The notes beneath the pieces were generated by a model that was not told where the DNA came from, ran no database searches, and saw nothing but the letters and a program-made list of their open reading frames with translations. Positions 1 to 10,473 of a stretch of DNA of 64,000 nt are shown in pieces. Origin of the DNA: Cichorium intybus (taxonomy: Eukaryota; Streptophyta; Magnoliopsida; Asterales; Asteraceae); NCBI GenBank assembly GCA_023525715.1, contig CM042013.1:69040494-69104493 (forward strand). Direction: 5' to 3'. The stretch's first letter is position 1. Every line of letters begins with the position of its first letter. The position numbers and the translations under genes are program-made.

Positions 1-793
1 CACGGAAAGATGGTCCCAATCACAAGAACCGGTAATGTGGCCCTACAAGAAAAATCAAGCCACAAGGGCTCCAGCAACCAACAATAAGCCATAAAGGCTT
101 AACGGCTAACACCTAACTGCAAAACTCTGTAACCGACCTTACCACCCCCTTATCAGCTTAACAATTACACAATTACTACTTGGGTTTCCTGATTTATCAG
201 CTCCCTTTTTCTTTTGACACTATTGGTCACACAACATCTCAACACACACTAAATTTGTATATACGTAATTACTTCTCTGAGTAACTACTCACACTTCTCT
301 TTTTTAAACAGATGCTTTTTATTTAAAAACATTTACTCTTTTGATTTCCATTAGTCATAACAATAACTTCTTTAGTCGTAAAATGACTCTTTTTAAAGGA
401 TTATTCCTTTCACACTTTAGTCATAAAATAACTTTTTCAGCAAAATAACTCTTTCTTTGAAATATCATTCTACTTGTAAAATTATGGTCATAAAATAACC
501 TTTACATCACTAGAAAAATCAACTACGTTTTGGGAAAATACCCTATTACATTCTTTGGTTATAACCTCACATTTATTTGTTTAGTGATGATTGGATGGCC
601 CCTGGTACTTAGACATTTACTAAGTAAAATAGGACCCTTAATTCTTCTAGAATGGAAGGAATAAATCAATCCATCCTAGTCTTATGTTTACTCAGGACAT
701 CTACCAACTTTACTTCTCTTATGTCTCCGGTGAATTTTCCACATAATCTACTCTACCCAATATCTCAAGTTATACTCTCCTGCTTAATATTCT

Positions 794-1100
794 GAGCCGC
801 GTATACTCAGTACGTCGAGTCATACGTATCTGCTCACTAAACTCCCCTACTCAGCACTCAGAGCCGCGCATACTCTGTACGTCGAGTCATGCGTATCTGC
901 TCAACCACTCAGCATTTAGAGCCGCGCATACTCAGTACGTCGAGTCATGCGTATCTGCTCAACCACTCAGCATTTAGAGCCGCGCATACTCAGTACGTCG
1001 AGTTATGCGTATCTGCTCAATAACTCAAACTCCACCGCTTAGCACTCGGAGCCGCGCATACCCTGTATGTCGGATCATACGTATCTGCTCAGTGCATCTT
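794..1100. repeat. Five-copy tandem repeat, period about 58-72 bp
   Basis: Units start at 794, 861, 919, 977 and 1049. Each has a conserved core of about 42 bp beginning GAGCCGCGCATACTC, running through GTACGTCGAGTCATGCGTA and ending CTGCTC, followed by a variable spacer (CAACCACTCAGCATTTA in the two most similar copies). The two middle copies are almost identical over 58 bp. A sixth, partial motif (GTACGTCGAGCC) occurs at about 1120. Confidence 0.9.
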
Positions 1101-1800
1101 GCGAACATCTCTGTGTTGCTCAGTACGTCGAGCCACTCTTTATCTCTCAATTCCTCAACCTCATATTATCCACATGCTCGACCTAGACATGTCTAGTATT
1201 ACCACACACCATACCCCAACACCTGTTTCATTTAGAAATTGTATGACTCCTCATGAACTCATTTCTTATAGTTCTTACCATCTCACAACCATTCATCACA
1301 TATATTTATCACTTTTTCTTTGCTATGGCTGTCGCCATATATTTTCATAAATCCACCCACCAGCTCGTATTTTTAGAATTTTTATTTCAACTTATACTTT
1401 TTCAAAACATTTTCCAAATTATTTTGGACTCAGCTTCAGATCAGCTTGTCAAAATCCTTCGTATTTCTCAGCTATACCCTACTTTTCAAATTTCCCAAAA
1501 ATTTTCTTTCAAATCAACTTTCAAAACTTTTTTTTTTTTGACAAAATTTGCATTTGGATTTACTTTTAACACCTTTCCCGTATTTGGGAAATACCACACA
1601 AACTCTCTCATTTTCTCCAGTTCTTTTTATCTCTGAAAGAGTTTACTAACATTTTTATTATCAGGTTAGAATAACTGCTTTATCTACGTTCGACTTTTAT
1701 CACAATATGTTTGTGATTTTTTTTTAATATTTTAGCACACAATTCTCGTGTGTCTACTAATTTGAGTCTAGGGATCTTATCCTAGTTCACTCAAATCTTG

Positions 1801-1812
1801 GCTCTGATACCA
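1801..1812 (-). other. Primer-binding site, initiator tRNA-Met type
   Basis: The minus strand reads TGGTATCAGAGC, complementary to the 3' end of initiator tRNA-Met, three bases inside the LTR end. It fixes the orientation of the element: LTR to the right, body to the left. Confidence 0.85.
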
Positions 1813-2931
1813 ACTTGTAACGCCCGGTTTTTCAGCCTGGAATTTACAAGATAATATCACCAGGGATCGTCCCATGATCCAAGCCAAGCGTTACCTATCC
1901 TGCAAAACCACATAAAATAAAGGGTAAGCTATAAAGCTTAGTGAGTAATCTAATCACAGTATGACCTATGTGGTCACACACGTTACAGGATCACCATTCC
2001 TGCCAGCTTCACAGTCCTATCCGACTCGTACTTCACACTGTGAAACTACCGTATTACCCGACGTCACTCGCTATACAGTATCATCCACTGATACTCACTA
2101 TTAGACTGTCCCACACAGTCTTATCTTACATCGTCACGACTCACTTCTTTAGCTACTGTCACCTCTTTTTATTTATTATTTGGTATTATTTTTCACGAAT
2201 ACTTATACCGTCTCACGGTATACCCACTCACTTAACGGCTTTCTCATACAGGTATGGTCATAGTACATCTATGATTACCTTGTGTTTTATTATTATATGG
2301 TAAATCTTGCAGTCCCCTGACATGCATTATATACCATTATTTATTCACTCTTCTCAGTATCATCTTATGGAACTTTTAGGTTTATAACTTGGATTTACCC
2401 TCACGACAACACACCTGCTTCCCACACAAGTATTATTACTTTACAGCTTTATATTTCCTTTAATAACTCCAATACGGCATTCCATGATTTATCAAATAAA
2501 GAACGGCCAGGTAGAAGATTAGTTGGGGTGGCAGGATCCTTTCAGCATTTTAGCCTTTCGGAAAATCCAACAACCATATCCCAAGTAATCGGCCTAGTCA
2601 CCGTCCTCGTAAGTAAATCAATCGGTATTACCCTTGGAATTATGAATTATTGGAAATAAGTCTATTACACCCCTCGTATTTTATAGTTTAACACATATAA
2701 ACTATTAGGGAGATACGGTAGCGATTACTCACCTGAGATTGACGTTTTTCTCGGAGTCCTGGCTCATCTCCCGTTCCGAACTTCTGACAGTTCCCGATCA
2801 CTCTGTTACCAGCTGCACTTGCTTCTTGCTTCCTAACATCCTCCCTCACCGTATTATCCTCACTAGAACACTCCTCTACATCGTATATGTGTTTGGTGTG
2901 TGTTGTGCCTCAAAATGAGGCTGAGAACTCG

Positions 2932-2939
2932 TATTTATA
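2932..2939 (-). promoter_or_regulatory. TATA box of the LTR
   Basis: The minus strand reads CCTATAAATACGAG, a perfect plant TATA box inside the LTR. Transcription would run leftwards through the rest of the LTR into the PBS, as expected for a 5' LTR. Confidence 0.65.
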
Positions 2940-2955
2940 GGCCTCCTGGACCCCC

Positions 2956-3081
2956 GTCGCGACGCGATCCAACCCCAGATCGCGTCCTGATCTCATACGT
3001 AAGCGCTTACCTCATCACGCACTCGCCTGACACTGCCGACAAAGATCGCGTCGCGATCCCATACCCCGTCGCGTCGCGATC
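2956..3081. promoter_or_regulatory. Cluster of GATCGCG palindromes in U3
   Basis: Four GC-rich palindromic motifs occur in 126 bp: GTCGCGACGCGATC (2956-2969), GATCGCGTCCTGATC (2978-2992), GATCGCGTCGCGATC (3044-3058, a near-perfect inverted repeat) and GTCGCGTCGCGATC (3068-3081). They lie just upstream of the minus-strand TATA box, where U3 enhancers would sit. A regulatory role is inferred from position and symmetry only. Confidence 0.5.
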
Positions 3082-3268
3082 TACAAACTTTTTATCACTT
3101 AAACTAGACTCAATTTGCAAACTTTGTGCACTGGTTTGAGGTCCAACCGATTTTCGTAGAATTAATTATGATTTTTCTAAGATCGGCATACAATGCTGAT
3201 TTTTATATGAAATTGTAACTGATGTTTATATTTTTATCTGAAACATTATCCGGAACACGGGTGTTACA

Positions 3269-3687
3269 TATCGGGGGTGTTTGCAAAGGCTAATTGTGGT
3301 ACAACGGATGTGCATTTCTGTAATGTAGTGAAACGTTTTTCAGCTTGGCATCAAAAGTTGTTTGAAAATATTGAAAGTTTGTTTCCATATCGTTAACAAT
3401 ACGCGTAAACAATCTTCTACTCATCCATAATCTGTTTCTAAAATTAACCTCGCCAAACTTTGAATCTGGAACAGAGTAATCTTGGATCAGTTGTTTCTCT
3501 ACAATATCCTAATCTCTTTGGAGATAAGTTCTTGAATGACATATGATTGAATTTGCAGTATCTGTAGAAACTGCAACTGCTGCGTAAACATTTTGCGTAA
3601 TTCGATGATTTAGATCAATGAGAATGTTGTAGGTTCATCAACGATTTTATTGTGCACATATGAATCAAAATTATCAGAGGAAGACAT
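3269..3687 (-). pseudogene. Harbinger/HARBI1-like transposase N-terminus, frameshifted and truncated by an LTR
   Basis: A minus-strand start at 3687 reads MSSSDNFDSYVHNKIVDEPT and soon hits a stop. Further along, in shifted frames, come NFRNRLWMSRRLFTRIVND, then NFQYFQTTFDAK, then KCTSVVPQLAFANTPD. This order (an FRxRxRM...LFxRIV block, then QKCTxxxxxLAYG) is that of the N-terminal part of plant Harbinger/ALP1-like transposases, which cleave DNA with a C-terminal DDE nuclease. The nuclease part is absent because the LTR retrotransposon starts directly after ANTPD at 3268/3269. Several stops and frameshifts mean it is dead. Confidence 0.75.
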
Positions 3688-3943
3688 TTCAATTTTAAAA
3701 ATAAATTGAAAGTTTGGATTGAAGTTGGATAAAGGAGAAAAAAGAGAAAATATAGAATAGGTGAACACGAGAGAAAGTGTGAAGAAGGAATGTGTGGTCT
3801 TTGAAGTGGTAGGGGTGGTATTTGTAGGAGCGGGGGATAAAATAATTTTTTTGCATTTTTGTAAACACCAACCCTTAATAATACCCTCATCTTTCAAAAA
3901 CCCGTTTAAGGCGGAACCATCACACTAGCAACCCCCTGCCTAA
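3688..3943 (-). mobile_element. 5' non-coding end of the Harbinger-type element, candidate terminus and TSD
   Basis: This is the leader of the transposase pseudogene. On the minus strand a candidate end GGCAGGGGGTTGCTAG begins at 3940, directly next to TAA at 3941-3943, which fits the 3-bp TTA/TAA target duplication of the PIF/Harbinger superfamily. The matching end is not in the window, so the boundary is a proposal. Confidence 0.4.
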
Positions 3944-4960
3944 CTAAGACATAATATTTAAACTAAATTACATAAACGGTCATTATGGTTTGATTTAATC
4001 TGTATGTTTTGTACCATCTTTTTTTAAGATGATTCCTATTATCTCCGTAATTAATACAAAAAGACTAAATTACCTTTTCTGATTTTTTATCTTTTTAATT
4101 TTTTTCTTAATATTTGTGTTATTAATGGACCCACATCAACCCCACCCCGACAACCTTCCCCTTCCTTTCATGTTTCACGTAGTGTCATCTCTGGCCTCTT
4201 GCACCACCACCACCGCCACTCACCCCAACATCACCCCTGTCCATTAAACGCCTTTCCCTTACCTCTCATTTTCAATGGGTGACCTCATAATTCCTTCCAA
4301 ATATCATTTACCATAATCACCCCTAAAAACCTTTCCTATCATGAAAGGTTATAAAGAACAACCACTCTGCATATCATCCACCATCATTGCCCCTTGAAAA
4401 CCTCAACACATTTTCACACCACACTCTCTTAGTTCGATCACAAAACAATGAATTTTGATTTTACAATAGAACTTCACAAAATTGATTTGAAAAACAAACA
4501 ACTCAAAGCTATGAAATTGGTTTTAAAAAAACTTCAACAATTTTCCTGCATGCGCGCGCACACACACCCATCTCTCTACTACAAATCAAAGCAAATCTAG
4601 CATCACCGACCATGCCATACTAATCAACGACTCCCACTTGTTTTGCCACAGTGAGTCTCCAATGAAGATCCCCCAAGTGAACTATAGATTGATGACCCCC
4701 TTTCGTATGCAAAATCCAAATCGAATCCCAGATTGTGAATGAAGATGGATTCAGGGTTTTTTGTTCATGGTAAACAGCCAACGTGACGACAATTTCCATT
4801 TGTCGCGGTTCTAGCCAAGGCAACAACATCAATTTTTGTTAATTGGTGAAGGAAACGAGATGTGAATTATACTTAAGTGTAAACGCCTAGAAATTTCTAT
4901 CTCACATTATCATTATATTGAGTATGTACTCTTATGGATCTAAGTATGAAAATTATGCCT
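3944..4960. other. Intergenic, no recognisable gene
   Basis: AT-rich sequence with a C-rich stretch (4130-4260) containing CACCACCACCACCGCC and a short CA-rich run near 4550-4570. Short open frames here, including one of 70 codons on the minus strand at 4620-4832, show no known motif and no credible gene context. Confidence 0.5.
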
Positions 4961-5123
4961 AATACTAGTGAAGCAGTTTCATAAATTGAATGGTCAAGGG
5001 TCATAGTTGTTTAATGCCATAACAAACACAAGGCCTGATATTGCCTTTGCTTTAAGAAAACTGAGTAGTTTTACTAGTTATCCTAGTACTCATCATTGAC
5101 AAGAAATAAGACGGGTGCTTAAG
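4961..5123 (+). pseudogene. Copia polyprotein fossil (end of RT / start of RNase H)
   Basis: The plus strand reads NTSEAVS, a stop, IEWSRVI, then after a frameshift NTRPDIAFALRKLSSFTSYP, then STHH, a stop and QEIRRVLK. This matches the conserved block of plant Copia elements between reverse transcriptase and RNase H (TRPDI, then the PxxxHWxxxKRVLRYL region). The conserved Trp codon after HH has become TGA. It is an isolated fragment of about 55 codons, cut at 5123 where unrelated sequence begins. Confidence 0.75.
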
Positions 5124-5950
5124 TAGGGATGACCTTTTAGACATTCGAACCAAACCGAACCGAGAATTGGACCTGGACCAGAACCGACCCAGACCTCCTA
5201 TTACATAATATCGCGTGTTTCCCGGTTCCTTGTTTTGGCATTACCAGTTCATCAGTTCCTCGAGTCCAGTTCTATTGGGTACAACCTTTGACGATAAGAT
5301 TTTCTTCTTCCATTTCAAGTTCACCTATCTTTACAACACTTGCTTCTCGAAATTTAAAACTTTTGGATATACACAAGCAATCAAAATAAGACATTTATCA
5401 CTTTTTTCAGATAAAACTTTGTTATTCGGTTGAATTTTCAAGAGCTTCTTTTGATTTCCGCATTATTAGAAGAATCATTGTTGTCAAAATCAGATTCATT
5501 ATTTGTAATGTCCTTGATTTTAATCTTTTTAGTTTGAAGAATGGAAGTGCAACTTTCAGAATTAGATTTTGAAGAGTTACAATTTTCCGAAGAAAGATCA
5601 TTGTTTTCATTTGATTTGGTAGTCACATTTATTGAATTATAATAAGAGTTAATTTTGAGCATTAAAGAATCAGGCATTTCATCCTAATCAACAAAATTCT
5701 CTTTATGATCATTATCGGTTACTTTTGAGATTTTGACTATTTTTGATTATTCATACAATGTAAGTGTATCATTCACAATTTTTAGGAAAGCATCATAATC
5801 TAGGTTTTTTTCAACTGAAACAACTTCATACACATACGTACTGCGGTACTGTTAGGTACTTGATCAGAAGACACTATTGATTCACACTTATATGAAGGCC
5901 GATCAACATTTTCCATTTTGAACTCAATAAAAAGTAGGAGTTTCTTATGT
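5124..5950. other. Unassigned repeat-like region, possible hAT end at its left border
   Basis: At 5124 the sequence changes to TAGGGATGACC followed by AACCAAACCGAACCGAGAA, which resembles the ends of non-autonomous hAT elements, but no partner end was found. Minus-strand readings at 5438-5677 and around 5700-5900 give Ser/Asn/Lys-rich low-complexity peptides broken by stops, with no recognisable domain. Confidence 0.3.
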
Positions 5951-6960
5951 TGTAACACCTTGTTCGATTCAATAAGTATATTTTAATATTCCTGTTGATA
6001 ATTGTGACGTAGTAGTAGTATAGACTTGGTATCAGATGAGTATTGTGATGGTTTTGGTGTAAAAATGGACTTTAACAGGATTTTGGAGAGATAATTCTTC
6101 TGAACCAATCTACTTGTTACGTAGCACGTATGGTCGCGATGGGAGGAGCAAATACAATGCCTTAAATGAAAGGTTTGGCAAAGTATGATGTTTATTGGAA
6201 GGTTAGATGTGTTACCACGTAAAGGTTGGGACACAGGTTGCCTATGCTTTGCACACGTAGGGAATTGATCGTGACGAGATGACCTAGATAGATTAAGTTT
6301 GTATTATGATTTAAGTTAGTCATTTTTGGCCGTAAACCCTCCATACCCGAGAAACAGGCAATATAATGGCAAAGTTGTGATTTTTGGGTGTGAGGTAAAA
6401 GGTGGAAATAGGAACTGATGTGTATGATTTAAAGAACTGTACAAAACACTTAAAATCAAGGTATGGTTATTTAATTTTGGTATTTGAGAATTTTAAAACC
6501 GTAGACTCGGAATTGGTAGTATTTTGTTGCATTGGTCGTGTTTTGTGGTTATTACGGTAGCTTAAGATCAAAACCTAACTAAGAGAATCTCCAAAAACAC
6601 TATGTTGAGGTCTGAATCAGGAAAGACCAAGGGGCTGGTCTATCATGACCTACGTGACGTGTAGCTCCTACGTCACGACGCATAGTGGCTTGTGATCGCG
6701 ACTCACCTCGTGAAGACCGTATTGGTCGCGACGCAGAATTTTGGCTGAAAGTCGGATTTAGTCCCATTTATGGTACATGTGGGCTTCTAAGGCTAGGGTA
6801 TTGTGTCTAATGATAGTAAGGCCTATTATGGGTGTTTAAATGATATGTAAGTGATGAAATATGCTTGAAAAAACTCAATGTAGGTTGATTGTGAAGAACG
6901 TAATATTCTGGACTTAGAGTTTTTGTGTTCTCCTATTGTTCTTGTGATATGTCTAAAGAA
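5951..6960 (+). mobile_element. LTR-like remnant with TGTAACACC start
   Basis: It begins TGTAACACCTTG, the 5' end of many plant Gypsy LTRs, and contains GC-rich CGCGAC motifs at 6690-6735 (GATCGCGAC, GGTCGCGACGC), like those in the LTR at 1816-3268. No GTTACA end, primer-binding site or polypurine tract was found nearby, so this is at most a truncated LTR; its right border is arbitrary. Confidence 0.35.
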
Positions 6961-7499
6961 TGATCGTACCCTCCCCCTAAAATCCCGACTGGAATCATAC
7001 AACTATTCGGAATGGAAAAGACCGTTTTGCCCTCATCCGTTATGTACTTAACGGCCAAAAATTAATGGAGAGACGATTTGTAAAATGATTTCAAACCACA
7101 GGGACCATTCTTGAGGTTTTTGAAAGTTAGGGACGAAACTTGATATTTTGTGAAACCACAGGGACCATTTATGAAGTTTTGTCTTACTTTTTAGAGGGAG
7201 AAGTCCATTACTGACCTTTCGCTAAATGTTAATGACGAACCTAATCGTCCCCATCACTCGATATTTTTAGTAGTGTTCGGGACGTAATATAAATAAATAA
7301 GTATTCCATTTGAATTTTTGTGCTCATTCCATGCCGGATAAAGTTGAAAAAGGAGAAATAAATATATTGACTTCATATAATAGAAATAGTACGTATTAAT
7401 GAAAATTGGCATATGTATAATTATTTGGTTTTTCACTTGCACAAAAAATAAATCCAATGCTCTATGCAAATTGTTATTGGAAATTACAAACTATAGCGC
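6961..7499. other. Intergenic with a 60-bp spaced repeat motif
   Basis: The motif AACCACAGGGACCATT occurs at 7094-7109 and 7154-7169. I have seen such phrases in dispersed plant repeats, but the element type cannot be named here. The rest lies downstream of the HSP70 stop codon and shows no gene. Confidence 0.4.
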
Positions 7500-7641
7500 A
7501 TTCCAACTGATTCTCCATCACAAGCAAATGTTGCAAGTTGCGCATAGTTTAGAGTAGAGGCAAGGGTTTAAGAAGTTATCTCATGACACTCCGACTAATT
7601 CTCCATCACAAGCAAATGTTGTTTAAACAAGTTGCGCAATT
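7500..7641. repeat. Duplicated segment at the HSP70 3' end
   Basis: A segment containing AATTCTCCATCACAAGCAAA at about 7590-7615 is repeated with few changes at about 7505-7530 (GATTCTCCATCACAAGCAAA). Both are followed by ATGTTG and AAGTTGCGCA. The copy that forms the HSP70 C-terminus carries six extra bases (TTTAAA) between these blocks, and they create the stop codon of the gene. Confidence 0.75.
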
Positions 7642-9578
7642 ATTGGCACACATACCATTTCCAACTGATTTAGCGCATTCTCATATACATCAACATCCGC
7701 AAGCTCTTTTTCATCAAGAATTTGGCTTGCTTCCTTTATCGCAATTTCCATTTTTTCCATGTTGTTCTGATGGATGGTTGTCTTACTAGTGTTGCTTATG
7801 TTCTTGATTTTGCTCTTCACATCGTAAATATAGTCCTCCAATGCATTATGCATAAAAGCCTTCTTCTTGTACTCCTCGTCCTGCAACTTGTACTTCTCAG
7901 CGTCTTTTAGCATCTTTTCGATCTCTTCCTTTGAAAGCCTTTGTTTATCATTGCTAATTCTAATCCCTTTTTTTAAGCCAGTTGTTGATTCCTCTGCCGA
8001 GCAATTTAAAATACCATTATCATCGATGTCAAAGATAACTGTTATCTCCGACTTACCTTTTGGCGCACGTGGGACTGTAACTTCGAATTTTCCCAACCAT
8101 TGATTGTCGGTAGCCTTAGTTCTCTCACCCTGATACACATTGCAAAGAATGCTGGGTTGGTCATCCTTAACTGTGAAAAAATTTCTTTGCTTTTTGGCTG
8201 GTATACGGGAATTTCTTTTTATTATAACAGCCAAAGAGCCATCATGAACCCTTATACCAAGTGATAGAGGCACGACATCTACCAACTCTAAGTCTTTAAG
8301 TTTTTCACACCATTGCCCACTTAACTTTGCAGCACGAACTGCTGCACCATATGCAACCGCCTCATCAGCATGGATCCTATTAGAAAGCACTTTTCCATCG
8401 AAGAAGTCTGTCAACAATTGTCGTACCTTGGGTATCCTAGTTGACCCACCAACTAGTATTACCTCGTCTATGTCTTTCTTAGACATTTTTGCATCATTCA
8501 AACAATTCCCCACCATATCTATGCACCTGCTAAAGAAGTCTTCATTAAGATGTTCAAACTTTGCACGAGATATTCTCGTAGAAAAATCAATACTCTGATG
8601 CAAACCATCAAGATCGATAGTTGTTTCAGTAGTTGTAGAGAGAACTCTTTTTGCTTTTTCACAGGCTGCCCTCAACCGGCATAGTGCTTTTGTATTCTTA
8701 CTCATGTCTGTCTTGTGCATTCTGTTGAATTGCTTCACAAAATGGTCAACCATTGCGTTATCGAAGTCCTGACCACCTATATGAGTGTCACCGGCAACAG
8801 CCTTCACTTTTATGGTACCCTTTTCATCAATGGTGACAATAGAGACATCGAACGTACCACCACCCAAATCAAAGATGAGCGCACATATCTTACGAGTTTT
8901 ATCAGTTCGCGTGTCTAATGCATAGGCGATAGCAGCTGAGGTTGGTTCATTGATTATTTGTAGCACATTAAGTCCTGCAATAATTCCAGCATCCTTTGTT
9001 GCTTGGCGTTGGGAATCATCAAAATAAGCTGGCACCGTGATGACAACGTCATGCACAGATGCACCAAGGTATGCCTCTGCAAATTCTTTCAGTTTTATAA
9101 GAACCATGGATGAAATTTCCTCTGCAAAAAACTCCTTTCTTTCACCTTTGTATGCAACTACAACCTTTGGCATGTCGTTTGTCCCTTGTATAACTTCGAA
9201 AGGCCATGACTTCATGTCTTCCTGAACTGTCTCATCATTGAATCTCCTCCCAATCAATCTTTTTGCATCTGAAAATCCACCAAGTATGTCATAACTAATG
9301 AGGAATACGACTCTTATAAATTCAAAGCTCTATAAACAAAGGATTAAAGGAAAAGAGTACAAACCATAAATCGTGTTATTGGGGTTGAAAGGCAACCGGT
9401 TCATTGCAGCTTCACCGATTAAACGTCCGGCTTCGTTGAAAGCAACATAAGATGGCGTAGTCCTATTACCTTGATTATTGGGTATGATCTCAACTTTGTC
9501 ATGTTTCCAAACAGCCACACAAGAATATGTTGTTCCAAGGTCAATACCAATAGCATGTGCAACACCTTTTCCATCCAT
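7623..9578 (-). CDS. Divergent cytosolic-type HSP70 chaperone, two exons
   Basis: ATP-dependent chaperone of the HSP70/HSC70 family, which binds exposed hydrophobic peptides. Exon 1 is 9365-9578 and exon 2 is 7623-9268. The 96-bp intron (9269-9364, GT...AG) sits after NPNNTIY and restores the family reading DAKRLIGRRF. The product has 619 residues. All three family signatures are present: IDLGTTYS (12-19), DLGGGTFDVSI (205-215) and VILVGGSTRIPKVRQ (341-355). The substrate-binding part starts near residue 403 (VVPLSLG). The start MDGKGVAHAIGIDLG aligns with the usual MAGKGEGPAIGIDLG, so it is secure. Oddities: the lid ends at VCVPIIAQLV with no Gly-rich tail and no EEVD motif for TPR co-chaperones, and the substrate-binding domain is strongly altered (GIRVHDGSLAVIIKRNSRIP). 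It has no signal peptide, so it is probably cytosolic or nuclear. No clear heat-shock element was seen upstream. It could be an expressed divergent copy or a recent pseudogene. Confidence 0.9.
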
Positions 9579-10357
9579 TCTGCTTTCAAGTCAATATAGA
9601 TACTATTTGCAGCACCTAAGCCCAAACCTGATGAGGATATATAAACGTTAGCTGTTATTAATATTCGAAGTCAATTAGATAGTACTTGTATCTATAAAAG
9701 GCTGTAAAGTATGTTATCGTTCGTATAATATTGTAAAGGCATGATGACTTTTAAGATAAAATTCCTCACGGGTCAATTTCATTTTTTTTTTCCTGATGGT
9801 GGGTGGGGGTGGGGAGAGAGGGGGGATTATTTAAAAATGAAAAACGATAAATGCATAAGTCAGCACCTGAATAAGAATTTTTTGTTATTTTTTTGGTTTT
9901 AAGGAAAACCGAATGCCTCAAAATGGAAATTGTCTACTTGCAAACACCAAATGAGCGTTTATAATGGATTGGAAGTCTAGCATAAAGGTTGATCAGTTAG
10001 AATGTTTTTGATAATTGAAGGAAACTATGTTGGCAAATAGAGTATAGACTAACATAACCTGACACGTAATAAAGAGTTTTAAGAAAAAAGAGGTCGTTAA
10101 ATCTCTACTTTTCACTTTTCCAAACATCTCAGTTATCACCTGTCTAAAACTAACACAAAGTGTTATTTCATTTACAATAAATACGAAATCGGATTTGTCG
10201 TTAAGATCGGCTCTCCTCAGCAAACATGTACCTCAAAACTGAAACAAAAGCTTACCTTATAATCTTGTATTGTGGATATTTCTTTCACCAAAAACAATCA
10301 CGCTTTCGAGTTCTTTAACTTTGAATCTTGCAATAACTGCATATTTAAGACTTTGGG
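9579..10357. other. Upstream region of the HSP70 gene
   Basis: On the minus strand a TA-rich stretch (GTTTATATATCC, about 9634-9646) lies about 60 bp before the start codon and could serve as a TATA box or leader sequence. I see no run of alternating GAA/TTC units that would make a good heat-shock element. The remainder is unremarkable. Confidence 0.35.
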
Positions 10358-10384
10358 TCTTCTTCTTCTTCTTCTTCTTCTTCT

Positions 10385-10471
<87 letters not shown>
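10358..10471. repeat. Compound (TTC)n-(CT)n microsatellite
   Basis: About ten TTC units (10358-10389) pass directly into about 41 uninterrupted CT units ending at 10471. Confidence 0.98.

Positions 10472-10473
<2 letters not shown>

Larger units (their letters stand above)
1..1815 (-). mobile_element. Leader of a minus-strand LTR retrotransposon, cut by the window edge
   Basis: This stretch lies inside the element whose 5' LTR is 1816-3268 and whose primer-binding site is 1801-1812, so on the minus strand it is the untranslated leader after the PBS. No gag or pol reading frame is recognisable; the coding part, if present, lies left of the window. The sequence is pyrimidine-rich on the plus strand and carries a five-unit tandem repeat at 794-1100. 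Family assignment is not possible without the pol region, although LTR ends of the TGTAAC...GTTACA type are common in plant Gypsy chromoviruses. Confidence 0.6.
1816..3268 (-). mobile_element. 5' LTR (about 1.45 kb) of a minus-strand retrotransposon
   Basis: The block starts TGTAACGCCCGG and ends CGGGTGTTACA on the plus strand, giving the short inverted TG...CA ends of an LTR. On the left it abuts a tRNA-Met primer-binding site and on the right it interrupts a Harbinger-type transposase pseudogene, which fixes its outer boundary. A minus-strand TATA box (2932-2939) with GATCGCG palindromes upstream marks U3. The second LTR is outside the window, so the target duplication could not be checked. 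Confidence 0.8.

Noticed and set aside
794..1100. CRISPR-like array of repeats and spacers
   Set aside because: Spacers are similar to one another and of uneven length, and the context is a plant retrotransposon leader.
2900..3139. 79-codon plus-strand frame with Arg/Pro-rich start
   Set aside because: It runs through U3 of a minus-strand LTR and its composition comes from the GATCGCG palindromes.
5124..5200. hAT element end (TAGGGATGACC...AACCGAACCGAGAA)
   Set aside because: No matching end or 8-bp duplication was found, so it is not called as an element.
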